This document shows, piece after piece, positions 8,166 through 15,480 of a stretch of 59,234 nt of DNA. Location of the stretch: assembly GCF_004349245.1 (NCBI RefSeq), contig NZ_SMLC01000030.1, positions 1 through 59,234 of the forward strand, given 5' to 3'. How positions within the stretch are numbered: position 1 is the first letter of the stretch; every line of letters begins with the position of its first letter. The notes under the pieces were generated by a model, which saw nothing but the letters and a program-made list of their open reading frames with translations, had not been told where the DNA came from and did no database searches. Both the position numbers and the translations under genes were made by a program. The stretch is from Actinomadura sp. 6K520 (lineage in GTDB: Bacteria > Actinomycetota > Actinomycetes > Streptosporangiales > Streptosporangiaceae).

Positions 8166-9617
8166 TCAGCGGCCCGTGGCCTTCTCACGCGGCGCCGCGG
8201 GCGCGGTCTCCGGCGCCGGGCGCGGGGTCCGCAGGGTGCCGGCGGCCAGCCCGGCTCCGGCGAGCGCGATCAGGCCCGCACCGATGAAGGCGGCCGAGAA
8301 GCCGTCGGTGAGCGCGGGCAGGTTCCCCGGTTCGTCCGCGCCGAAGGAGGCGGCGATGGCGGTCATCGCGGCCAGCCCCAGCGCTGAACCGACCTGGTAA
8401 CTGGTGTTCACGATTCCGGACGCCAGCCCGCCCTCCTCGGGCTTGGCCGCCGAGATCGCGGTGCCCAGGGTGGGGATGAAGGCCAGCGACATGCCCAGCG
8501 CCGCGACGAGCGAGGCCGGCAGGACGTCGACCCAGTACGACCCGTCCGGACGGGCCAGCGACAGCCAGCCCATGCCGGCGGCCAGTACCAGCAGCCCGGA
8601 GACGGTGATCGCCTTGGGGCCGAAGCGGCCGATGGCACGCGGGGCGAGCACGATCATCCCGATCATGATGAGCGCGGTCATCGGGACGAGCGCCGCGCCC
8701 GAGGGGAACGAGCTGTACCCGAGTACCTGCTGCAGGTAGAGGTTCAGGAAGAACCACATCGGGATCCACGCTCCGCCCAGCAGGAGCTGCGCGAGGTTGG
8801 CCGCGCCCAGGTTCGGGGCGCGGAAGATCGACAGCGGCATCAGCGGGGCGCGGCGGGATGCCTGGACGGCGAGGAAGGCCGCGAGCAGCACCAGTCCGCC
8901 GAGGAGAACACCCCAGGTCGCGGTGGAGCCCCAGCCGACCTCGGGTGCGCGCACGATGGCGAAGACGATCGCACCCAGCCCCGCCGTGACGGTGAGCGCG
9001 CCGACCAGGTCGATCGAGCCGCGCGCGCCGCCTCCCCCGCGGGGCATCAGCAGCGGTGCGGCGGCCAGTGCCAGGACGGCGATGGGGATGTTGATGTAGA
9101 ACACCCACGGCCAGGAGACGTACTCGGTGATCACGCCGCCGAGGAACACGCCCGCGGTCCCGCCGGCCGGAGCCGCGGCGCCGTACAGGGCCAGGGCCTT
9201 GGTGAGCTCGCGCGGCTCGGAGCCGAACAGCATCATCAGCAGCGTGAGCGCGGCGGGCGCGATCAGCGCGGCGCCGACGCCCTGCAGCGCGCGGCCGGTG
9301 AGCTCGACGGCCACGGTGCCGGCGGCGCCCGCCACGGCGGATCCGGCGAGCAGGACGACCCAGCCGGTGGAGAACAGCCGCCGCGCCCCGAACAGGTCGG
9401 ACAGCCGGCCGCCGAGCAGCAGCAGGCCGCCGAAGGCGACGACATAGGCGTTGAACACCCACGACAGGTTCTCCTGGGAGAACCCGAGGTCCTCCTGCAT
9501 GCGGGGCAGCGCCACCCCGATGATCGAAGTGTCCATGATCACCATGAACTGGGCCATCGCGATCAGGGCAAGCGCCCACCAGCGGCGGTTCGTGGGCGGT
9601 GCGGAACGAGTGGACAT
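8166..9617 (-). CDS. MFS exporter, DHA2 (14-TM, EmrB/QacA) family
   Basis: A 483-residue drug:proton antiporter-type exporter of the inner membrane. TM1 reads FMVIMDTSIIGVALP, the D1-like motif of DHA2 pumps. Motif A is GGRLSDLFGARR, and a Gly-rich motif C (GGTAGVFLGG) lies in TM5. Fourteen helices fit the length. ATG 9617 has AGGAGGA eight bases upstream; an upstream TTG at 9623 is unlikely. The AhpD-like gene follows in the same operon. The substrate is unknown, but the CsoR-like palindromes in front point to a metal, thiol or electrophile stress signal. Confidence 0.9.
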   Translation of the reverse strand: MSTRSAPPTNRRWWALALIAMAQFMVIMDTSIIGVALPRMQEDLGFSQENLSWVFNAYVVAFGGLLLLGGRLSDLFGARRLFSTGWVVLLAGSAVAGAAGTVAVELTGRALQGVGAALIAPAALTLLMMLFGSEPRELTKALALYGAAAPAGGTAGVFLGGVITEYVSWPWVFYINIPIAVLALAAAPLLMPRGGGGARGSIDLVGALTVTAGLGAIVFAIVRAPEVGWGSTATWGVLLGGLVLLAAFLAVQASRRAPLMPLSIFRAPNLGAANLAQLLLGGAWIPMWFFLNLYLQQVLGYSSFPSGAALVPMTALIMIGMIVLAPRAIGRFGPKAITVSGLLVLAAGMGWLSLARPDGSYWVDVLPASLVAALGMSLAFIPTLGTAISAAKPEEGGLASGIVNTSYQVGSALGLAAMTAIAASFGADEPGNLPALTDGFSAAFIGAGLIALAGAGLAAGTLRTPRPAPETAPAAPREKATGR

Positions 9618-9630
9618 GACCAATCCTCCT

Positions 9631-9677
9631 TACCCCTAGGGGGTATCTGCAGAACGCGGCATACCCTACGGGCGTAT
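9631..9677 (-). promoter_or_regulatory. Two CsoR/CstR-like palindromes upstream of the MFS-AhpD operon
   Basis: TACCCCTAGGGGGTA at 9631-9645 and ATACCCTACGGGCGTAT at 9661-9677 are C-tract/G-tract palindromes spaced 30 bases (three helical turns) apart, directly in front of the MFS start. They resemble operators of CsoR/CstR-type repressors. No such repressor gene is in the window. Confidence 0.55.
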
Positions 9678-9979
9678 TCTCCAACCCGCAACCCCTGAAG
9701 TCGACGGAGATCGAACTCGTCCTGCCGCTCAGCCTGCTCGTGTCCGCCACGTTCATCGCATGCCGTGGCTCGGGAGGCGTCCGGCGAGGGTCCGGGGTCG
9801 ACGGCTCGGCGCAGTACCCGGCTTTATACCTATACGGGGTACCTGGTCGGCGGGGCCGGTGCGGCAAGAACCGGCCCGGCCCCGCTGCCGTCCCGCGGGG
9901 CCGCCGTTCACTTCATCCGGGCGTCACCCACGGGTCGGACTGTGCGTGATCAGGCGGTTACTGCTGCGAGGTTGCCGGG
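9678..9979. other. Non-coding stretch between divergent-domain operons, with a third palindrome
   Basis: No convincing gene is present; the short open frames overlap each other and lack family features. A third related palindrome, ATACCTATACGGGGTA, lies at 9826-9841. The rest is probably promoter DNA for the MFS operon and the 3-prime region of the acetyltransferase gene. Confidence 0.5.
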
Positions 9980-10510
9980 TCAGGTGGTTCCGGCGATGGT
10001 GCTGCGGCGTTCGAGGAGGATGACGTCACGCCACCGGTCGTGGTGACGGGCGAGGCGGGTCCGGGTGCCGACGGTCTGGAAGCCCGCGGCGTGGTGGAGG
10101 CGCAGGCTGGCGGTGTTCTCGGGGAAGATGCCGGTTTGGATCGTCCAGATACCGGCGGCCTCGGTGGAGGCGATGAAAGCGGTCAGCAATGCCCTCCCGA
10201 CACCGCGGCCGCGAGCCTGCGGAGCGATGTAGACGCTGTGCTCGACGACGCCGGCGTAGCAGCACCTGTCGGATACCGCCGTTGCGGCGATCCAGCCCAA
10301 TGTCGTGCCACCGCCCACGGCCGCGGGGGTTCCGACGGCCACGTAGCGGTGCTGCGGCAGTCTGGAGGCATCGAAGGCATGCCAGGACGGCGCGGTGACC
10401 TCGAAGCTGGCGTCGCCGGTGTCCAAGCCCATCTGGTAGATCGCCAGGACTTGGTCCGCGTCTCCGGGGCGCATGGGACGGATGGCGACCTGGGCCGGTG
10501 CGGTGGTCAT
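9980..10510 (-). CDS. arsN: GNAT N-acetyltransferase, ArsN/phosphinothricin acetyltransferase-like
   Basis: A 176-residue GNAT enzyme starting at MTTAPAQVAIRPMRPGDA. The acetyl-CoA pyrophosphate-binding loop is PQARGRGVGRALL, preceded by VEHSVYIAP and followed by IFPENTASLRLHHAAGFQ, the pattern of PAT-type enzymes. In arsenic operons this family (ArsN) acetylates the organoarsenical antibiotic arsinothricin or phosphinothricin. It is the third gene of a minus-strand set, ArsR-ArsM-ArsN, 44 bases after arsM. The position makes the ArsN call likely. The substrate is inferred, since the same fold acetylates many amines. Confidence 0.8.
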   Translation of the reverse strand: MTTAPAQVAIRPMRPGDADQVLAIYQMGLDTGDASFEVTAPSWHAFDASRLPQHRYVAVGTPAAVGGGTTLGWIAATAVSDRCCYAGVVEHSVYIAPQARGRGVGRALLTAFIASTEAAGIWTIQTGIFPENTASLRLHHAAGFQTVGTRTRLARHHDRWRDVILLERRSTIAGTT

Positions 10511-10554
10511 CGCTGCTTCCGCCGAGCCCGGGACGGCGCGGTGGTCCTTACTCG

Positions 10555-11304
10555 TCACCGCCCGGAAGCCCTGTCCGGCTTGGTGGCGTGAACGATGGCC
10601 GAGCGCACTCCGCCCTGGGCCGCACCGGTGCCGGTGATGGTGACCTGGGTGAACCCGGCCAGCCGCAGCGCCTTCAGATACGCGTCGGCCGTCAGGGCTT
10701 GGGCGGCACACTGGTGCCTCGGCTCGGCGGGATCTGCCTGGACGTCGTCGGCGATCATGTCGCTGATGCCCAGCCGTCCACCGGGGCGAAGGACGCGGAA
10801 GGCTTCGGCCAGGACGCGGGGCTTGTCGGCCGAGAGGTTGATGACGCAGTTGGAGATGACCACGTCGACGGCCGCGTCCGGCAGCGGGATGTCCTCGATG
10901 TGGCCGCGCAGGAACCGGACGTTGCCGAGACCGGCCTGGTCGGCGTTGGCCGCGGCGAGGGCGAGCATGTCCGGGCTGGCGTCCAGGCCGTAGGCAAGGC
11001 CGCCGGGGGCGATCCGGCGAGCCGACATCAGCACGTCGATTCCGCCGCCCGAGCCCAGGTCCAGGACGGTCTCACCAGGCCGCAGGTCGGCGACGGCGAC
11101 CGGGTTGCCGCAGCCGAGGCTGGCGCGGACGGCACCGTCCGGGAGGCCGGTGAGGTCGTCGTAGCCGGTGGGACCGCACCCGGTGGACGAGCATGTCTCG
11201 CCGCCGATGGCGTGGGTGCCCTCCAGGGCGGCGCGGGCGAGCGCGCCGTAGTGGTCCACGATTGCCGTTGACCGGTGGGGACGCCGGTCGTCGGGGTCCG
11301 TCAT
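10555..11304 (-). CDS. arsM: Arsenite S-adenosylmethionine methyltransferase ArsM
   Basis: A 249-residue methyltransferase that converts As(III) to methylated arsenicals with SAM and thiols. Motif I is VLDLGSGGGIDVL (about residues 80-92). The conserved arsenic-binding cysteines are present: Cys65 in SLGCGNP, Cys153 in SNCVINLS and Cys199 in RHQCAAQAL. Cys38 and Cys43 (ETCSSTGCG) provide the N-terminal pair. All known catalytic cysteines therefore seem intact. It lies 11 bases downstream of an ArsR repressor and upstream of the ArsN gene, so it is probably arsenite-induced. Confidence 0.93.
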   Translation of the reverse strand: MTDPDDRRPHRSTAIVDHYGALARAALEGTHAIGGETCSSTGCGPTGYDDLTGLPDGAVRASLGCGNPVAVADLRPGETVLDLGSGGGIDVLMSARRIAPGGLAYGLDASPDMLALAAANADQAGLGNVRFLRGHIEDIPLPDAAVDVVISNCVINLSADKPRVLAEAFRVLRPGGRLGISDMIADDVQADPAEPRHQCAAQALTADAYLKALRLAGFTQVTITGTGAAQGGVRSAIVHATKPDRASGR

Positions 11305-11315
11305 TGAGATGCTCC

Positions 11316-11660
11316 TCAGCCGGTGGGGCCGCAGGACGGCGGTATGGGGGCGGGCTTGCCCATGATGATGTCGGCGGCCGTGGGGAAGCAGTCCACGCAG
11401 GCGTCGTTGATCCGGTAGAAGCGCGCGGTGCCGCGGCTGTCGGCCAGCACGAACCGGACCTCGGCCAGCACTTTCAGGTGCGCCGAGACGGTGGACTGGC
11501 CGACGTCGACGAACTCGACGATCTCGCCCACGCTCATCGGGCGTCCCTGGCGGGCCAGCAGCGACACGATCTGGATCCGGGTCGGGTCGGCCAGCGCCTT
11601 GAACCAGGACGCGTACTCGGTTGCGGTGGACCGGTCCAGCGGTCCCTTTTCCCTATTCAT
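11316..11660 (-). CDS. arsR: ArsR/SmtB-family repressor (arsM operon)
   Basis: A 114-residue winged-helix repressor. The DNA-recognition helix is DVGQSTVSAHLKVL. It lacks the usual CVC in helix 3. Instead Cys88, Cys91 (ACVDCFP) and Cys110 near the C-terminus could bind As(III), as in other ArsR types with C-terminal sites. It is the first gene of the arsR-arsM-arsN set. Its start codon lies inside a 39-base palindrome, which is most simply its own operator. Confidence 0.9.
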   Translation of the reverse strand: MNREKGPLDRSTATEYASWFKALADPTRIQIVSLLARQGRPMSVGEIVEFVDVGQSTVSAHLKVLAEVRFVLADSRGTARFYRINDACVDCFPTAADIIMGKPAPIPPSCGPTG

Positions 11661-11689
11661 CGATAATCGACGATAAGCGATGAATAGGG
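11651..11689. promoter_or_regulatory. 39-bp near-perfect palindrome over the arsR start
   Basis: Arms CCCTATTCATCG (11651-11662) and CGATGAATAGGG (11678-11689) are perfectly complementary. The inner ATCGACGAT shares the same centre at 11670. Only two base pairs per arm break the symmetry. The ATG of the arsR gene is inside the left arm on the minus strand. It could be an autoregulatory operator, a hairpin in the mRNA leader, or both. Confidence 0.75.
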
Positions 11690-11730
11690 AAGAGGCAAGA
11701 GGTCTGCCGTGCTCCGCGGAAGCCGGCGGG

Positions 11731-12123
11731 TCAGCGGCCGCTGGGCGGGCAGCAGACGTGCAGGTAGGTCTGGAGTTCGGTCAGGGACTGCGCGACGGCG
11801 TCGGCGTCAATGCGGTAGTGGACCTGCTTGCCGTCTCTGCGGGAGGTCAGCAGGCCGCCGCGGCGCAGGAGCGCCAGTTGCTGGGAGGCGGTCGGCTGGG
11901 CGATGCCGAGGCGTTCGGCGACGGTGCCGACGGTGAGCTCGATGCCTCCGGTGAACAACTCCAGCATCGCCTGGCGCTGCTCGCTGGCCAGTGCCTTGAG
12001 GAACTCGCGCGCCCCGGCTCCGAGCCGAGCCGTCGAGGCCCCGCATCCGGTGTCCGCCGCCGCGCGCGATGCGTCGACGGGCGCCGTCGGCTGCGGCGGT
12101 GGTCCGGTCACGCGTTCGGTCAA
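11731..12123 (-). CDS. arsR: ArsR-family repressor with C-terminal CC pair
   Basis: A 130-residue winged-helix protein with recognition helix IAQPTASQQLALLRRGG and wing SRRDGKQVHYRI. The sensing cysteines are probably Cys124 and Cys125 (HVCCPP) at the very end, possibly with Cys27 in the unstructured N-terminal tail. It is divergent from the ArsO-like gene and upstream of the arsR-arsM-arsN set on its own strand. An AT-rich palindrome at 12182-12197 lies between it and arsO and is the likely operator. Confidence 0.88.
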   Translation of the reverse strand: MTERVTGPPPQPTAPVDASRAAADTGCGASTARLGAGAREFLKALASEQRQAMLELFTGGIELTVGTVAERLGIAQPTASQQLALLRRGGLLTSRRDGKQVHYRIDADAVAQSLTELQTYLHVCCPPSGR

Positions 12124-12181
12124 GACTTCGGCTCTCCCTCGCGGCGGCGTCTGGCGGCAAGCTTACGCGACCCATCCTCAC

Positions 12182-12197
12182 ATTGTAATATTATAAT
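12182..12197. promoter_or_regulatory. AT-rich palindromic operator between arsR and arsO
   Basis: ATTGTAATATTATAAT is a 16-base palindrome with one mismatched pair around the perfect TAATATTA core. It stands out in GC-rich DNA and lies 20 bases before the ArsO-like start and 59 bases before the divergent arsR start. ArsR proteins commonly bind such AT-rich dyads. Confidence 0.65.
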
Positions 12198-12216
12198 TTG
12201 ATGATATGTTCCGGGT

Positions 12217-13341
12217 ATGACCGCTCGGACAACCGCACTGCTCATCGTCGGCGGCGGCCAGGCCGGACTGGCCACCGCACGCATCGCCCGTGCCCTCGGC
12301 CTGACCCCGCTGGTCCTGGAGGCCGCCGACCGGCCGGCCGGATCCTGGCCGCACTACTACGACAGCCTCACCCTGTTCTCCCCGGCCCGCCGCAGCGCCC
12401 TGCCCGGCGTGCCCTTCCCCGGCGATCCCGACCGCTATCCGGCACGGGACGAGGTGGTCGCCTACCTGACCGGCTACGCCGCCCGGCTGGACGCCGACAT
12501 CCGCACCGGCCACCGGGTCGAACGCATCACCCGCACCGGGGACGAAGCCGGGTTCCAGGCCGTCACCGCGGACGGGGACGTGTTCACCGCCCCGCTGGTG
12601 ATCGCGGCGACGGGCGCCTTCAGCCGTCCCTACCGCCCCGCGCCGCCGGGCCTGGACTCCTTCGCCGGGACGGTGCTGCACTCGTCCGACTACCGGCGTC
12701 CCGAGCCGTTCACCGGCAGGCGAGTGGTGATCGTCGGCGGCGGGAACTCGGCGGTGCAGATCGCGATCGAGCTCGCCGAGGTCGCCGATGTCACGCTCGC
12801 CACCCGGCATCCGCTCCGCTTCATGCCGCAGCGGATCGCGGGCCGCGACATCCACCTCTGGCTGCAGCGCACTGGCCTGGACAGCGCCGGGTGGGCCAGG
12901 CCGCTGCTGACCGGAGGCAAGGGCACCCCGGTCATGGACACCGGCACCTACCGGGACACCGTCGCCTCGGGGAACCCGGACCGCCGTCCCATGTTCGACC
13001 GCCTGGACGGCAACCAGGTCATCTGGAGCGACGGTATGCGCGAGCACGTCGATGTGGTCCTCCTGGCGACCGGGTACCGGCCCGGCGTCGACTACCTGGC
13101 CGGACTCGGAGCCCTGGACGAGGATGGCGCCCCCCGCCACCGCGCAGGGATCTCCACCGCCGTCCCCGGGCTCGGCTACGTCGGGCTGGAATGGCAGCGC
13201 TCGTTCGCCTCGGCCACCCTGCGCGGCGTCGGCGCAGACGCCCGCTACGTCCTCACCCGGCTGCTCAAGCGGTCACGCCGCGCCGGAGTTCCGGTGCCCG
13301 CGGGCGATCCGGCGTCGGTTCCAGGGGTCAGGCGCCGGTGA
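12217..13341 (+). CDS. arsO: ArsO-like flavin-dependent monooxygenase
   Basis: A 374-residue flavoprotein monooxygenase with an FAD-binding GGGQAG loop (about residues 12-17), an NADPH-binding GGGNSA loop (174-179) and the late LLATGYRPGVDY motif. ArsO genes of actinobacterial arsenic clusters encode this protein type; the exact arsenic reaction is unsettled. The gene is divergent from an arsR gene and shares an operator region with it. Its end overlaps tail-to-tail by 14 bases with a second arsR gene. It is a little shorter than typical flavin monooxygenases but complete in motifs. Confidence 0.85.
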   Translation: MTARTTALLIVGGGQAGLATARIARALGLTPLVLEAADRPAGSWPHYYDSLTLFSPARRSALPGVPFPGDPDRYPARDEVVAYLTGYAARLDADIRTGHRVERITRTGDEAGFQAVTADGDVFTAPLVIAATGAFSRPYRPAPPGLDSFAGTVLHSSDYRRPEPFTGRRVVIVGGGNSAVQIAIELAEVADVTLATRHPLRFMPQRIAGRDIHLWLQRTGLDSAGWARPLLTGGKGTPVMDTGTYRDTVASGNPDRRPMFDRLDGNQVIWSDGMREHVDVVLLATGYRPGVDYLAGLGALDEDGAPRHRAGISTAVPGLGYVGLEWQRSFASATLRGVGADARYVLTRLLKRSRRAGVPVPAGDPASVPGVRRR

Positions 13342-13681
13342 GGTCCGGCAGCGCGAACAGTCCCGACAGCCGGGTGAGGCGCTCGGGGACCACGCGGTAG
13401 TACACCCAGGTCCCGCGGCGCTCGCCCTCGATCAGCCCGGCCTGACGCAGGATCTTCAGATGGTGGGAGATGGTCGGTGCGGACACGGCGAAGAGGCCGG
13501 TCAGGTCGCAGACGCACGCTTCGCCGCCCTTCGCCGAAGCGATCAGGTTCAGCAACCGCAGGCGCACGGGGTCCGCCAGGGCCTTGAAGACCCGGGCCAG
13601 GTCGGCGGCCTCGTCCTCCTCCATCACCGGGCCGCTCAACGGTTCGCAGCACACCGGAGCGGAGACGTCCTCAAGTTCCAT
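13328..13681 (-). CDS. arsR: ArsR-family repressor with helix-3 CVC site
   Basis: A 117-residue repressor if ATG 13681 is used; a GTG at 13693 would add four residues. It has the classical ACVCDLTG motif in the metal-sensing helix (Cys56 and Cys58), a second pair Cys11-Cys12 near the N-terminus, and recognition helix SAPTISHHLKIL. It is divergent from the cysteine-tailed flavoprotein gene, so it probably controls that gene and the MFS gene behind it. Confidence 0.9.
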   Translation of the reverse strand: MELEDVSAPVCCEPLSGPVMEEDEAADLARVFKALADPVRLRLLNLIASAKGGEACVCDLTGLFAVSAPTISHHLKILRQAGLIEGERRGTWVYYRVVPERLTRLSGLFALPDLTGA

Positions 13682-13792
13682 CGACCCAGCCACCTCTCTA
13701 ATTTGACATCCATCTAATCAGTGATGCACTCTTGCGCTGATTCGATGTTAGTCGAAACAGGACGCAGTGCCGTGACTTCGAAGGAGACGCCC
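13682..13792. promoter_or_regulatory. Divergent arsR/flavoprotein promoter region
   Basis: This 111-base gap contains TTGACATCCATCTAA at 13704-13718, an imperfect dyad of the type bound by ArsR proteins. A second T-rich segment, TGATTCGATGTTAG, lies around 13738-13751. GAAGGAGA lies just before the flavoprotein ATG and decides that start over an upstream ATG at 13721. Confidence 0.45.
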
Positions 13793-15469
13793 ATGAGCAC
13801 CAGCACCGGCCGGGACGAGCCCGCCGCCTCCGCGGCGGGCCAGGACACCGGTCAGTCCACCCAGAGCGGCGGTTGCTGCGGCGTCAGCGCCTGCTGCACC
13901 GACGCCGAGCAGCCCGTCGACCCCGGAGCCACGCTGCTGCAGGCCAAGACCGAAGCCGGGTGCGGCTGCGTCGCGGACCACGACGGCGAGGACGGCCTGC
14001 CGGTACTGGTGATCGGTGCCGGACCGGTCGGGCTGGCCACCGCCGCGCACCTGGCCGAACGCGGCCTGGACTTCCGCGTGCTGGAGGCCGGCCCGGAAGT
14101 CGGCGCCGCGATCTCCGAATGGGGTCACGTCCGGCTGTTCTCGCCATGGCGCTACAACACCGACTCCGCCGCGCGCCGCCTGCTGGAGCCCACCGGCTGG
14201 ACCGCCCCCGACCCTGACCACCTGCCGACCGGTGCCGAACTCGTCCGCGACTACCTCGTCCCGCTCGCCGGCGTCCCGGAGCTGGCGGGCCGCATCCACA
14301 CCGGGACGCGCGTCGTCGCCGTCACCCGCCAGGGCATCGACGCCACGCGCACCATCGACCGCGACCGGCATCCGCTCCTGGTCCGCACCATCGACGCCGA
14401 GGGGACGGTCCGCGACCGCACCGCGCGCGCCGTCATCGACGCCTCCGGCACCTGGGGACACCGCAACCCGCTCGGCCACTCCGGCCTGCCCGCCATCGGC
14501 GAAGACCAGGCCGCCCGCTACCTGGCGGGGCCGCTACCGGACGTGCTGGGACGCGACCGCGACCGGTTCGCCGGACGCCACACCCTGGTCGTCGGCATGG
14601 GGCACTCGGCCGCCAACACCCTTCTCGCGCTGGCCGAACTCGCCGAGCAGGCCCCGGGAACCCGCATCAGCTGGGTCGTCCGCTCCGCCTCCGTCACCCG
14701 GCTCTACGGCGGCGGGGAAGCCGACGGACTGCCCGCCCGCGGGGCGCTGGGCACCCGGCTCAAGCGGGCCGTCGAGGCCGGTTCGATCGACCTGGTCCGC
14801 GGCTTCACCATCACCCGCTTCACCGTCCCCGAGGACGGACCCGGCGAGCCCGGACCGGTCACCGTCACCGGCGCCACCCCCGATGGTGAACACGCCATCG
14901 CCGCCGACACCGTGGTCGCCGCCACCGGCTTCCGTCCCGACCTGGACATGCTCCGCGAGATCCGCCTCGACCTCGATCCCGCCACCGAGGCGCCGGCCAA
15001 GCTCGCACCGATGATCGACCCCAACTTCCACTCCTGCGGGACCGTCCCGCCGCACGGCGAACGCGACCTCGCCCACCCCGAGACCGGGTTCTACCTGGCC
15101 GGGATGAAGAGCTACGGCCGCGCCCCCACCTTCCTGATGGCCACCGGCTACGAGCAGGTCCGCTCCATCACCGCCGCGCTCGCCGGCGACCGCGAAGCCG
15201 CCGACACCGTCCAGCTCGACCTCCCCGAAACCGGCGTCTGCTCCACCGACCCGGTCACCGAAGACCAGCTCCCCGGTGCGGAAGCGAACGGATGCGGCAC
15301 CTCCTGCGCCGCCGAACCCGCAGCCGAGGAGAGCCCGTCGTCCTGCTGCGGCTCCTCGGAGCAGGCACCGCAACCGGTCACCGTCGGCGTGGGTGCCCCG
15401 GCCGGTGTCGGATTCGCCACTGGACGGGTGCACGGCTACTCCGGCGACGTCGAACGCGGCGAAGGCTGA
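13793..15469 (+). CDS. FAD-dependent oxidoreductase with cysteine-rich tails, arsenic-island associated
   Basis: A 558-residue flavoprotein. GAAGGAGA supports ATG 13793. The FAD loop is GAGPVG at about residues 75-80; a second nucleotide loop is VGMGHSAANT, and AATGFRPDLDM is the usual late motif. Both tails are cysteine-rich. The N-terminus has Cys28-29, Cys34-35, Cys57 and Cys59. The C-terminus has Cys483, Cys501, Cys505 and Cys518-519. These lie outside the flavin fold and could bind trivalent arsenic or pass it to the active site. It is divergent from arsR and lies 11 bases before an MFS carrier gene. I do not know a named Ars protein with this architecture. It may oxidise As(III) or an organoarsenical before export. 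Confidence 0.8.
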   Translation: MSTSTGRDEPAASAAGQDTGQSTQSGGCCGVSACCTDAEQPVDPGATLLQAKTEAGCGCVADHDGEDGLPVLVIGAGPVGLATAAHLAERGLDFRVLEAGPEVGAAISEWGHVRLFSPWRYNTDSAARRLLEPTGWTAPDPDHLPTGAELVRDYLVPLAGVPELAGRIHTGTRVVAVTRQGIDATRTIDRDRHPLLVRTIDAEGTVRDRTARAVIDASGTWGHRNPLGHSGLPAIGEDQAARYLAGPLPDVLGRDRDRFAGRHTLVVGMGHSAANTLLALAELAEQAPGTRISWVVRSASVTRLYGGGEADGLPARGALGTRLKRAVEAGSIDLVRGFTITRFTVPEDGPGEPGPVTVTGATPDGEHAIAADTVVAATGFRPDLDMLREIRLDLDPATEAPAKLAPMIDPNFHSCGTVPPHGERDLAHPETGFYLAGMKSYGRAPTFLMATGYEQVRSITAALAGDREAADTVQLDLPETGVCSTDPVTEDQLPGAEANGCGTSCAAEPAAEESPSSCCGSSEQAPQPVTVGVGAPAGVGFATGRVHGYSGDVERGEG

Positions 15470-15480
15470 GCCCACGGTCG

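Noticed and set aside
9740..10046. Several short plus-strand frames between the MFS and acetyltransferase genes
   Set aside because: They overlap each other in different frames, lack ribosome sites and carry no family features; the zone fits promoter DNA.
11680..12201. 173-codon plus-strand frame starting MNREEARG
   Set aside because: Its start is the mirror half of the arsR palindrome and the rest is antisense to an ArsR gene.
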